Source: Gavia stellata
Taxonomy: Eukaryota > Chordata > Aves > Gaviiformes > Gaviidae
Assembly: GCF_030936135.1 (NCBI RefSeq)
Contig: NC_082599.1
Span: 6,062,847 to 6,126,846 of the forward strand
Direction of reading: 5' to 3'
DNA length: 64,000 nucleotides
Part shown: piece after piece, positions 47,968 through 60,900 of the stretch
Position numbering within the stretch: the stretch's first letter is position 1
How the letters are laid out: every line of letters starts with the position of its first letter
Translations under genes and position numbers: made by a program
The notes under the pieces: generated by a model
What the model was told of the DNA's origin: nothing
Seen by the model: the letters and a program-made list of their open reading frames with translations, nothing else
Databases searched by the model: none

Positions 47968-50900
47968 GTCCCAGTAAGACCCTTTTCCGAGACCAGCAGG
48001 TCACAACCAAGTGCATTTTCATCATCAGCATGCACCCTGGCACTGTTTTGGCCGTGGGTAGCGTGACCCAGGGCAATGCTTGAGTCTGGTTTGGATGTGG
48101 CCACACTGCTCTGGGTTTCACTATATGGATGCAATACACGCCATGTCTTCAGGACTACAGACTGTCTTTTTATTAGCCCAGAAGCCTCTCAGACTTGGGG
48201 ATTACACTTAAGAACATGCTTAGTTCTCCTTAATATGCATACAAGGGTCCTGCAAAAATTAAACCCATCCATTGAACATCTGATCCTTTCTGAAAAAATG
48301 TGGTTAAGAGCTTTATCATTGGACAAACACTGCCTGGGCAACCTTTCACATGGGTCATGCTCTTGTGCATGAGGCGGCACAAGTATTGGTATTTAAAACT
48401 CCAAAATGGCATTTATTTCTTCATCAGCAGAGAAATGTGGCAACATTTCTCTCTTTATAGCCCTAATGCTATCTGTTGGAAGGATCTTTCCAAGGATCTT
48501 GTCCATTTTCCCTGAAAAGCCTGTCTGAACCCTCCTTCTTTCTTCTAAGCCTCCACAGTTTAAAAACTTGACCTTCGTATCAGGCAAGAAGGTGTCGGAG
48601 AATCTCATTAGGGGAACCTGCACCTATTTGTCTTAGTAAGCAGGATCAGTTTTCTTCTGGGTCCTTCAGGGGTCTACATGCCCCATTTTAGTTATTTCTC
48701 CAGGACTTGGCCTTGCAGCATTTTCTTACTGTTGTTTTCACATTTGCAAGTTGCCTTTTCCCACTGGGCTCCAGTCTTGCACGGGAAAACATCCCAGATC
48801 AGATACTGTAAACCCACGAGCAGCGTTGCTTAATGCGATCCATTTTGCAATGTTTTCACCCGTATCTGTTTATCCCCTTGCCTGCCTTTCACAGCAGGGC
48901 GGAGGCATTTGCTCCACAGCTCTTGGCAGTTACGACCTCTGCATTCACAGGGACATGCTGGCCAGGCTTGGCTGAGCACAGATGTCAGAATGTATTGCAG
49001 ATATTCTCCACTTTTTCTTGACCATATAAGGGAACGTTGCCCTTCCTAATGCTGGGGAACAGGGGTAGTATGAATAACTTGGAGGATTAAGAATGAAATC
49101 TGGAGCCTTTCCCCTCTCCTGCTCGCAGGCTCATGGGCTGGGAAGGATTGTTACCATCTGAAGGCTGGTGGAATGGGTTGGCTCCTTGCTGTTCAGCTCC
49201 CCAAGCTTGTTCCGGCAGTTTGTTGGCAGGTCTGAATGGGTCTGGGGATCCAGCCTGGATGGACTCCTCCAAACCAGGGCTGGAGAATACCGAGACAGCC
49301 TGCATGCAAAATCTGCAGTCACTCGCTGTGTCCCCGCTCTGTGGCTAAATAGGGCACTCGAGTCTTCAGGGCTGAAGTCCATCTGGCTTTTCATAGTCAC
49401 TTAAGCAGTGTTTTCAAACAGCAGCTGCCAGGGCACCCTCCTCTGCTGCTTTGTATGCCAAGAAAGAGACGACCACCCCTTGACTGCAAGGGACACGAGT
49501 TCAACGTCTACTAACCATTCCCAGCTGCTGCTCTTGGCTAGGGAAGCCTCATGGATGTAGAGGAAATGTGGAGAAGGTGATTCTGTAGTCCCACCTCTGC
49601 TCTGGGAATTTGTGCAAGAAGGAGCGGTGATCTGTCCCAGGGGGATAAGCTGGGAGATAATTTTAACAGCATCTTGGAAGTGAGTGAGGTGCAGACAAGG
49701 CCTGTTCCCACTGAAGGTGCAGAGGTGTTGCATTGATGGGAGAGGAAGCAGAGCTCTTAGGCAGTGTATTGGGATGACTCTTTGAGAAGGCCTCCAAGGT
49801 GGCCCATGACAAATGAGAAGCTCAGCTATGAATTGTGTGTGCTCCTTGTGCAAGGCTTTCAGCAAGGTTAAGGGGCAGCCCGAGGCACCTGAATTCAAAC
49901 CAGGTCTACTTCTGAGATTGGCCACGTGGCTGCCGTGTCCATGCTGCCTGGTGTTGTTAATATTGCCATTTCCTGGTTGAAGCTGGACCACCCTCCTCTG
50001 GTTGTGTTTTCTGTCCTGCTTACGCCCCAGCCTTCTCTCCTTTGTCCTGTCAGCTCCCTCCTGCTGGGAGTTGAACCTCTTTCCAGATGCCTGGCTGGTC
50101 TCCCAGAAGCAGCACAGCACCATTGTAATGTGTAATTAGTCTGGAATTCTCCTCCAACCCCCTCTTTTATTTAAATTACACCAATTGTTGAGTATGCAAG
50201 AGGTTATAAACCCAAGCAGAACAGGGTCCTCACACTTTGTCTCTTCTTCCCCAGGATGTAGCCTTTTAGCATTTTACCTGACAACACAGGAAAAATATCA
50301 ACAATAATAAAGCCTAGCACTGAAAGAGGATACGTCTTGGAAAGACAGAGTAGAGCAATCTTCATCTTGTGAATGAGATGGGGCAGAAGAAGTGTTGGGT
50401 GAGTTTACCAAGGCTACCTGGCACAGTAACAACAAAGAGAGATAAAAGAGCAGCGCTTCCAAGGCCAGTCCTAATCCTCCTTCCACTGGCCAACACCAAA
50501 ATAACTCCAACACATGATTAGGGCCGCATCTTTCATGGACAGTTATTAGAAACAGACTGTAGCCAGACATCAAAATAATACTAAATGCAGTACAGTAGTG
50601 CTAACCTGGATCTTCTCTTCAGTGGCTAAAGTCCAAGGAAAACACTGAAGCATTTTCAGAAGCCCAGCTCAGACAAACCCCACTGAATGGACAATTTAGA
50701 GATGACCATCTCTGATAACCTCTTCCACCAGCTGGGAAGTGGCAGCTGTGTCTTCAAGGCTGGTTACTGCAGTCACCCGTTCTGAAGACAACAACTGTTT
50801 GACTTCATTAGAGGGTTTGACGTAACGCAGGATAGACAGATTCCCATCAAAGAGCCCAGAACAATTTTAATGCCCAAAAGGAAAGACCACCCTCCCTCTT

Positions 50901-52295
50901 TGGTATTCAGTCTGTGTAACTTTACTGTAACAGGCCAATCTCTCTGCCATTGCAAGGGCTTGGGGCTGCATCTGCAGTGGGATATCTAAGTATAGCTCCA
51001 TGTACTCCAGTTGCTGATGTGACCCTGGCCAAAAATACCATGGAGATAGAGATTGCATTTGCAAGGTGTTAAAGGGTAAGAGGCACTTCTAGGAATTTCC
51101 CTCTTAGGCTGCAGGCTTTAAGTGCATATGAATGCATGGGATAAAATACAGATATAGGTAAAGGTGCTTGGAAATGGCCAGATCTCCCTTATTCCCATTT
51201 GCTTTGGGTTGGCCCTGTCCTCTGCATTAAACCAATAACAAAACCCCCAAAAATTGGACTTGGTGGTTTAAACATCATCAGAGCAGCTCTCCAGCTGTCT
51301 GACATTGTTAGACTCCATCATGCTCCTTGTCAGTGTTGATCTAATCTATATTAGCAGGGAGGCAAGTTACTGTGAAGATAAAGCCAAAGTGCTAAAGGGT
51401 AACAGCCGCGTGACTTTTTTTCCTGTGTAGCAGTTTCTGTAGCAGTGACAGCTTTTGGATTACCGGTCCAACTCGATGTCTGTCAAAAGGATGTAATTCT
51501 CCAGTATCGCCTGCTATGAAGCACAGCTGAGATCTTTCTGAGTGCCTGAGCTGATCCCTGTTTTAGATGTTCACGCATCTCTGCTCCCTGGGCAGACCCT
51601 GGTGTTGACCAAGGTGGTGGCTGTCACACCGATCAGGACTATTTGAGGACTCGAAGTGCTGTAACCCCTGCTTGGTGCTTGCTAACAATTTCACCTCTGT
51701 GCCCCCAGGCCAAGGATGCGAGCTTGTTATGCTCCCAGTTGTATAGCTCTTGCTGCAGCTGCAGCAGCAACTATTTTTGGCTCCAGAGGGTGTTGGTCCA
51801 TCTGCTGAGGTATGTATAAAAGTGGCAGCCCTCAGACGAGCTTAGAAAATATGGAGCATTTGTGGGGTAGCTCTTGAAACCACCTGCACTGTTTTAGGGT
51901 CATGCACAAGAAAGACCAGATCTTTATCCTGATGAGATTTGTCATCTGTATCAAATCTCAGAAAGTCCAAATGCTTAGGAAATGTCACCCTTCCCCAGCT
52001 TAAATTATGTGCTGTCACTGTTGTTGGGTACCTTAAGCAGGGAAGGGCATAGTGAGAGTGGAAGACTAAGGGATGGAAGTACTAGGTCAGTTCAGTCCTC
52101 CACAAAGTTTGTCCTGATCTGGCAAAGGAGGGAAAGAAGAGAGCTGAGGAGGCTTGGTAACTTATTGTAGCTCCTGCTACACACTGCTTAGCAGCTCATG
52201 GCACTCAAATAGTGACTTCCACGCTCTTCAAAAGGTCCCTTATCTGGGCATCTGGGCATCACACAATGCAGCCTAGACCTCTGCTCCAGCAGACA

Positions 52296-52609
52296 GAACC
52301 TAAAATAAGACTTCATCCAAATGTCATCAAAAGGAATCTCTTGGGGTGAATTGGCCAGGTCACTTGCAGGGACGTAGACACCCTGTGCAGAAAATGCACG
52401 CACTGTTCCCTTTGTTGCTGTGTGCTTTGGCTGCTCCGGCAATGAAGTTCTATGTGGGCAGCTGAGACTTTCTTCAACACATCCCCACCCAGGTGGCTGC
52501 ATGTTCAGAGAGACACGTGACACATTGGGTCGTGCATCTACAGGTGAATCTAAACACAGTCAAGAGCTCCTGCAAACGGAACCTAAGATAGGACCTGATC
52601 CAAATATTG
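52296..52609 (+). repeat. Pair of imperfect direct repeats about 280 bp apart
   Basis: GAACCTAAAATAAGACTTCA(TCCAAAT) at 52296 and GAACCTAAGATAGGACCTGA(TCCAAAT) at 52579 share about 24 of 27 positions. Origin unknown; could be the ends of a small duplicated segment or of an old mobile element. Confidence 0.45.
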
Positions 52610-55600
52610 TCTTTGTCTGGGTATTTATTCCTTCATCTCTGAATTATTTTAACTTTCTGTGAGAAGAGTCTCGCTAGAATGAATGGGATTGTCTTGCACT
52701 AGTGTTTATTATAGCCTTTTGTTATGTGCAGGCTGTCTCTAGAGTATCACTGTAGCATGTAAATGCTAAGTGGTATACAGCTGTATTGTATAACACAATG
52801 CTCTTCTCCTACTCTGTAGCTGGGCCTTGCAGAAAGGGAGATATGGGTGGAAAGCCCTTAATTGTAATGCACATTATTACCCCTTGGTGCAGACCAGACT
52901 GGTTTTCCGGCATGCTTGAGTTATACATCATCCACAGCCAGTCACAAAATGACACTAAGTATTTTCCAAGCAGAAATGAGATTTAAAACCCCTTTTTTTT
53001 AGTGAGAAACAACTGGTTTTTGTATAAATTCCCATCTTTCATCAAACGTATCTGCTAAGCGCTAAAGTCTTGAGCTGAAAAACGGGACTCACTTACCTCT
53101 CAGGAATCTTCCTCCCCAATGTATGAGACAATTCTGTGTCGGGTCTGATAAGAACAACATGGGCATGTTGGTGACATGACTAGATCAGGTTCATAGTACT
53201 GTACCTAGATGAGAACAGGCTGCTAGCGGGACCTCTCTCTCCAGGCTGTGCCAGGTACTGGTGTCCCTCAGGTGGAGGATTAAGGGTCAGGCCATTGAGT
53301 TCTGTGTGGCACATAAAGCTGGAGGGGGAAAAATGGACCACAATATAGCGTTGCAAACACAGGTCTGCCAGCAAGCATATGACAAGACTCACTTACCCAA
53401 AGTCTCACATTCAGTGCACAGTTCTGGACAGGTGTGGAGCTGGGGTACCTTCTGGAGCATTGTATTTTTTCCTTCTCCCCTTCTGCGGGCTGAGATACCC
53501 AACCAGACTATGTGCCATGAGCAATGGACTTCGAGATGTGTTGTTTCCTTTAGCCAGTGACAATCACCAGTGAGTCTTACTCAGTACAGAGCTGACAAAA
53601 TCTCAAAAGCAGGAACCTTTGCCAAAATCCCAACTCCCCTAGAAATCTTTGACTAAACCCACAATTTTTATTTTATTTGAAAAATTTCAAGGTAAGAATC
53701 AAGCAAACAAAACAAAAACAACCCTATTTGTACTCCAGTTACATGGAATTAGGCACTTGTATTTTATTTTTGAAATACTACAAGTGGTTTTGGACATGAG
53801 ATGCATTTCTTCAGTTCTGGGAAGCTACCCATGACAACCTCAGTTCTTGCTGCCCAAATAATTCTTAGGGCTGATGTTCAGTATGCAGAGTACCAGCATA
53901 TGCTACAGATGTACCTCATCTCTTGAAATTCCTGGTATCTCCAGGAAACCAAAGAGAAACAGAAAGCCCTGCCCTGCTTATTTTTTTCCCAAGCCATATC
54001 TGGTACTATTTTCTCTGTTACGGCTCCTGCTGCAACATTTATGATCATGTCATAAATGAGGACAAGTATTTATTAGAGGGTGGCTTTAGATACTGATTTG
54101 GCTGGAGATTGTCCCAGGAGATGGAGGACATTCCCACCATCCTGAAAATAACCCTTGGGGTGCTTGGCTTTAATCAGGACATGAGCTTCCTCCTGTATCC
54201 CCTGAGATCACCTCTGGGAACCAACCCATCCTGAGGGATAGGGAAGTGGCAGAGCTCAGCATTGGTGTTGGTTCCAGTTCTAGGGCACATTATCTGATAA
54301 GGTGAGTGTTCCATGTCCTGACATCATGGTCCCTGCTTTTCCGCTTTTTTAACACTCTACTGTAATTTGTTATACACCCATCTAGAGAGATGAAACCATT
54401 TTGAGGCCCCATTGCAATTGGCACTGCTCGTAGGCTCTGCCCTGGAGAATTCACCCTAGATGGATGAGGCAATTACCTATTTCTGTTTTACCTACGTGGA
54501 TTGGGAGGTAGAGAAGAGCAAAGTGCCCAAGGTGGGACTAAAACTGATGCCTCTGTGCTCAATGGATTAATGGCAAAGTAAGTCAGCTGTTCTTAGCTGG
54601 AGGCAACTGGAAGAGAAAGCTATCTGTGCTGTTCTTGCTGAGAGTGGTGTAGGGTTTGTGCTGGGTATGTCCTCACATGTACCTGCTGAAGTGGCAGATG
54701 TCCTAAAACCCTGACAGCCATGACAGAGTTCAGTCTGTTCACAGCCACGGAGAATCCATCACCTTGCATTGGGGATTTTGCTGCCATTCATCAAGTGGTA
54801 TCTCAGCTGTGACTACTTGTCAGAGAAATTTTACTGTAGATGCTTTATCCCCTTACGACTTCCACTGGACACCTTGATTTACAGCTTCCAGCTCTCAGCA
54901 CACATGCAGCAGCCCATGCAAACTGGGGAAATGCTGCTGTGTCACCCAGTAACAGGAAGGCAACAAGAACCGTCTGCTTTCCTTTTTCCCTGTGACCATG
55001 GTGACACAGAAGTGCCGGTCTGTAACAGGAGGAAAGAGGATTAGCTCTAGGGACCAGCTCTCTGCCTGTGCATCACCCAGCGTGCATCCTACACCCATCG
55101 ATGTCCTGTGCATGGGGCTACAGCAAATTGCCCTTGTGGGCTCTGGAAAAAGGCTCTGGCTCTCTTTGCTGACCCACGTTCCCCATTCCACTGTCTTTTT
55201 CTTGCTCTGTCCTTTGGCAGAGAGGGGGAGGCAGGGAGTGCGTGACCCCAGCTCTGTCTCCTACGAGGGATGCTTGGCAGGGCTTGGGCTGTGAGTGCAG
55301 GGGAAGAGACATCCCGTCTCTGAAGTGGCTTTCCCCTCGGGAGGCAGATGCTGCGTTGATGTGGGCTCTGGCATGCCCGCACATCCGTGCGCCAGAGTGA
55401 TGGGTTGGGGAGCTCAGCACCGCCGCAGGCAGCAGAAACCTCTCTCCGTGGCTTTGCATATCCATCAGCCTGATGCAGCTCCCTCCCCTCTGGCTCTGGC
55501 AGAGTCAGTCCCACACATGCTTCCCCTGTCATGTTTCCTGGTGGCTGTTGGCTCACCCAAATCCCCCGTCCTCTGAGGCAGGTGAGAAAAAGCTGATGTT

Positions 55601-55646
55601 CAGCAAAAGGGTAGTAAGTATTAACCTCTCCTCTGCCAGCACCCAA

Positions 55647-55667
55647 GGCACTAGGCACTAGGCACTA
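55647..55667. repeat. (GGCACTA)3
   Basis: Three perfect tandem copies of a 7-mer. Confidence 0.9.
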
Positions 55668-57663
55668 GCTATTCAATACGCATCTCTAAAACCACGAGGC
55701 AGATTCCCTGCTCCCGCTGGAGGCATGGGTCAAGCCCTTGTTAGCACCTCTGGCCATAGCCTGGCCCTGCATATATGCCTGCATGGCTTGCTGCAAGCCA
55801 ATACAAGTCAAAAGCCACATTAACCCTGCAGAGAGGCAGGATAGACTAATTCAGCCTTCGGGAAGCTTGCTGGGGTAACGGCATTGTGCTGACTGCATTT
55901 GCACAGACCTGCTCAGCCCAGAGCATGGGCTGCACTTGCTGTGAGCTGCTTATGAAACACCGTGGACTTCTGTCTGCAGCGGCTGGGTTCAGCTGTTCTC
56001 ATATTGCTCCTGAAGACCTTTTCAGACAGGGGCCAAGTCAGAGAGCAGCTGTGTAGGAACTAACATGAAAGATCAGATTGTATTGGTAATCAGTAAACAC
56101 TACATCTGATATTCAGGATATGGAGAGCAGAGGATTGATCATTATTAAAAATCCCCGTTCCTTTATTTCCTTTCCCAGGATAGAGTTCACACATCCTGGT
56201 GCAGGGAATGAGGAGGTATTTATTGGCACATGTTTGGGCAATCTCATTATTCATGAATGACAGAGCGAGGCGAAGGGAGTGAGTTATGCTGGCCTTTGTA
56301 GACAAGTGGCAATAAAATAAGTTTATGGTAACGCCTCCTGCACCGTCACCTATTTATGTCCCATATTTATCTTGCTTTGTTAGCCGTTTGTGCTTGCTTG
56401 TCTTGCAAGGCCATCCCACTTCCATTCCCCTAGACTAGCAAAGGTCTGGATTCTGATATTGCAGCTCATGCTGGGCAGCAGTGACTCCACTCCAGCTCCC
56501 TGGAGACGTCCAGGCTAAAGTCCTTTTCGGCGTCAGTAAAGGCCACCCCTACCTACATGTTGGCTTCCTCCAGGTTCAAACTAAACGGCTCTGCAGACCT
56601 TCGGTGGTGTTGACCCCAACCTCTCTCAGCAGTTTGGGACAAGACCTGCTCAGCAAACTGCTGAGATCTTGAACCATAACTGATGCAGCCCATAGGTACC
56701 TGCTCTGGTAAGCAAGGGACTTGCTCCCTGATTCAAGCTTGCACGTCTGAGAGGTGCCGCTTTTCCCCCCATTGCAATGCCACAACCTGACTTTTCATGT
56801 ATGACAAGAAGGTAATATTGACAGGTGGCAGTTTTATCAGCACCACCCTCTCCAGTTTCCCTGTGGATTAATAACTCCTGATTGGTTTTTTAATGGCTTG
56901 TATTAAGAGCTCCCATTTTCCTTGAATAAGCCCATCACCTCTTCTCACACTCCTTGGGCTTGCCAGCAACCATGTTTGACTGTAGAAATCAACCCCTTTG
57001 GGTTGCAAAATTATTAAGGACAAATTGATTCCAGGAAATTAATTTCTCCTCTGCCTTTGTTCACGTACTGTAGCTGTCTATGAGGTATCCTCCCCTGCAT
57101 CTGGCTAACAGGTTCAGAAGTTACTCACTACAAGAACATATGTAGATACTTTTGCATGTGTGCCAATCACTTGTTGGGACTGGAAAAGGACATTTTGATA
57201 TTTGGGGTAAGAAGGTATTTTCCTTCCCTTCTTCCAGGATGTCCTCTTGAGATCTGTGCTGCCATCTCACTCCGTCTCTCTTAAGGAAAGGGGTAGGAGC
57301 ATTTTAGAGATGTGGCTCTTCCTGTGACTCCTCATCTCAATTTAGGCTGCGTAACCCCTGCAGAAGGCAAGAGGAGGAGTGGGAATTTGTTCTGGCCTGG
57401 AAAAGAAAGGAGAAGGTTTGGGGTGAGCAGGAAAGGTGCTCATCCAGGAGGTCCAGAAGCCATTTCATTTTGGAAACAAGGTTGGAAAGAAGTGCATATA
57501 AGGCCAGTTGTGTTGCAACCTGCAGACTGGACAACTGCATGTTTGCATATCATCATGTCCCCATGGCCAAGGACAGTTTGGTTCCTTGGTAGCTGTCAAC
57601 ACCAGAGCTTCTGCATCCCATGGAAGATCCATCCCATGTCAAAGCTGGTCAGAGGGAAGGGGA

Positions 57664-57983
57664 TTAAGCCCTGAGCGGAGAGGACCTGATCCTGTCATCT
57701 TTAAAGCCAACAATGAGATTCAGACTGCGTCCCCAGCCAGAGAGGTCAATTGCATGGTTTTCATTATAGATCCCAGCTCTGCTTTTTCCCCATTTTTCTG
57801 TTCCCTGGCCGGCCCATGATGTGCAGCCACAATACAAAGACATGAAAGCGTAGCCCTTTGTAACATCTGACAGCAGCACACAGTCCCCCATCTGTCCCCG
57901 GAGGTTGCACTGCAGCATGATTCTTCCATTGTGCTCCAGCCCTGTCTGGAGGGCAGTGATTTGGCTTTGCACATATGAATTAC
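57664..57983 (-). other. Terminal-exon-like open segment, unidentified
   Basis: Minus strand: an acceptor-like tract (tacagatgtctgtccttccacag) is followed by 106 open codons and TAA. The peptide has balanced, protein-like composition (LEHNGRIMLQCNLRGQMGD, CVLLSDVTKGYAFMSLYCG, GIYNENHAIDLSGWGRSL). I do not recognise a family and no partner exon or poly(A) signal is evident nearby. Frames of this length arise by chance elsewhere in the window, so support is weak. Confidence 0.2.
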
Positions 57984-60900
57984 CTGTGGAAGGACAGACA
58001 TCTGTAAGACCCAAAGTAGAGGACACTAAGTTATGATAAATGGAGAGCTTTCTATTTCATTTCATAAGGATGTAGCAAAAACTCCTCTCCAAGTTGTCTT
58101 TGCTTCCCTTTTCTGAGTTATTGACACATATTCCCTTTTGCTGCCAGCTTTGATGGCTGCTGCTAACTCAGCCAGCACCCATCTTTCAGCCCTGAATAAT
58201 CAAGTGACTGGGACAGCTAACAGAAGGACAGTCTCCCTCTAGGACACAATGATCCTGACGTCCAAACACATTTAAACACAATGAAGTTGAAAGGGGAGGG
58301 CCAGGTGGGCAAAATGCCCATGCTGGTACACTATGATTTTAAACATGTGATAGAAAAGGATAACAAAATTTCTACAGCAATATTAATCTTATGTGACTGC
58401 CTGTTTCAGCCTTGCGTGCTCAGTGTGGGTCTGCTCTGTCTGATCCATCTGCCTCTCCTCCCCAGCCCTCTACTCCAACGGCCGGCAGTGGGAGAGGCTG
58501 CAAGAGAGCCAAATTTGTCCTTTTCATACCCTACATGATGGTGCTAAGGTGATAAGCTGAACAAAATAGTAGAATCCCTGTTCCTCAGCCTCCTATCAAG
58601 AGGGAAATCCCATCCCACCAGCAAGGACAAGTCCCTGGAGAGCAGGGCTTTAGTAGCATTTGAGGTAGGGACTGTCTCCCTCCATCACAACAACGCATCC
58701 TAAATCCTGCTAATGTCTTCCAAAAGGTTGAACGATATCCAGACAATTGGAAATATCGTGGCATTTCCTTGGTGTTGGTACTCTGGAAGGTTTAAAGGGT
58801 GTCCCTAAATGCTTTGGTACAATCTTGACCTTCCCTTGATGCCATCTCTCATGCTTTGCACTCACACCAGCCGGCTTCAGCAAATTCTCCCCTGAAAGAC
58901 GTCGCGGATGCGCTCAGCAGGACTTGCCTACACACAACAAGTGTTTATGTATTTGCAGGACCCGAGCTAATACCTTTCTTTCCGAGTGCTTGGAGCATGA
59001 AACGCAGCAGTCGCATCTAGGCAGCCTACCTGGAGCACTGGAAATTTTTAGGGTAAAAATGAAACACACTGATTTGGGGAGGGAGAAACACAAAAGGTCT
59101 TAAGATTTCACTGATTTCTCCTGAGACCCTTTTCTGTACACAAAGTGTTTCCTGCTCTGTTCTTGGAAGCATTACCCTTGGCTGGGCCTGGCCTTTAAAA
59201 CATTACCAGCTGTATGCAAAATAGAGTGCAAAGCGCCAAAAAGCCCTGCAGGCTATTTACATTTGGCTGGAGCTTGCTGTGTTGGCCAAGCTACAGAGAT
59301 ACTTTGTTCATCGGCCTTGCAAGGAAAGCAGCTACTTCAAGCTGTTTGGTCTTGTTTATACACAGAGTTACCATGGAAGTCCCCATGCCTCACAGATTTA
59401 CACACTCACATGTCCAGGGTATATTTTTCTGGGACCTGATTTGTCTCCCCTCTCCCCTCTCATTTGGTGGGGGATTGATAGGATACTGGGATGAGGTTCT
59501 CTGGTAGATGTTGGGTGCAAACTGATTTATGTCTATGGTGAAGGGCTGTTTGGTGCTGTGTGGATCCTTCCTCGATGCGAGCAAGACCAGGTGGAGCAAT
59601 GGGATACCTGCTGCATTGGTAAGAACATTTTTCCCAGGGTGAATTTGGGGAAAGTAGTATGAAGCAAGAGGCAAATGCTGCAATGACAGGCATAAGAGTA
59701 ACTGTTTTTTAGGAGACTTTAGGGAAAAGGTAACAACCTTTGCAACATTTCTGGTTAAAAGCTGTTGTTTGAATTCTTGGGCTACCAGCCCAACTAATAA
59801 GGATGTGGATTTCTTGCTGTTTCTTTCTTCTATTGTTTGTCACTTTACCTGTTGTATTAAAAAGACTTCTCATCGCTGATGACTTGCCATTAATCACCTC
59901 TTGCAAACATGTCATAGGCAGACTGATTGACAGGCATGGCATAGCTGGATGCAAGAATATAGATGGAGGCCCTCTTCTCCTGGCTGGCTCTAGGTCTCTA
60001 GCTTAGGGCATTTTACATCTCGGCCCTGGGAACCAGTGCTGGGGCAGACTAGCACATTGCTTCCTTGGCCTTGTACCAAGGCCCAGGATCATCTCATGTT
60101 CTTGATGGGGTGGTTTGAATATGGTCTTCTGTACTGCAAGAAATTGTGTCCTCAGCGAGTGTTCAGAGGGACCATTCTGCTGAAGGGAGTGGAGACGCAT
60201 GACCTTCTCCAGCTGATGAAGAAACACTCCTCCCTGTGTCTGAGATCTGATCTCAGAGCCTGAGTGAGGTCAATGGGGACTTTTCCCCCTCATTTTAGCA
60301 GAGCAAGGGCCTGACACTGAGTGGTGCTGCACTTATGAGCAGGTAGAGGGGGAGCAAAGCTAAGCCCTGCAGGTTGGCCAAAGGTCTCCAAGCCCAGTTG
60401 GCTGGGGTGGAGCCTGGACAATGCAGTTATACCTGTGAAATAAAGGTTCTCCTGCTGCTTTGGCTATCAAACATCCTCACTCAGGAGCAGGAATGCTTGG
60501 GAAGCAAAACAGCAATGTGTCTGCTGTCTGTGCACTTGCTCTCTACCAAAGAGGGAGTCAGCCAAGCCTGGAGTTCATTCTCTCTTGGCCAATAGTTAAT
60601 AATAACCCTGCAACAGCTTCTTTTTTTATTGCAAATTAAGGGTGGATGAATGGCCTGGATAAAATTAGAAATCTCTTCCTGAAAGGCTGTGCTGAGTTTA
60701 CAAAGTTATAGCTTCATGGACGTCCTGTCGCAGCTGGGGAATCCCAGCTGCTCTCTGAAGGGTGAATAAATGATAACAAAATGCGTGTGTGTAACATGAT
60801 CTGGGCTAGAGGTTCACATCAACATATCAGCAGCAACTTTGAGGGGGTTAGTGGGGTGATTCCTGATTTCACCTTCCCTTACTGCCGAGACGCACAACTC

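Larger units (their letters stand above)
47968..57663. other. No gene seen
   Basis: A 240-codon minus-strand frame (49401-50123) has no recognisable domain or splice context. A short direct repeat occurs at 52296-52326 and 52579-52609, a possible MIR trace near 54500-54585, and a three-copy GGCACTA run at 55647-55667. Confidence 0.5.

Noticed and set aside
49401..50123. 240-codon minus-strand frame
   Set aside because: No domain recognised and no splice or poly(A) context. I considered a retroelement fragment but saw no diagnostic motif.
55089..55658. 189-codon minus-strand frame
   Set aside because: GC-rich, low-information peptide with no homology I can recall; likely chance.
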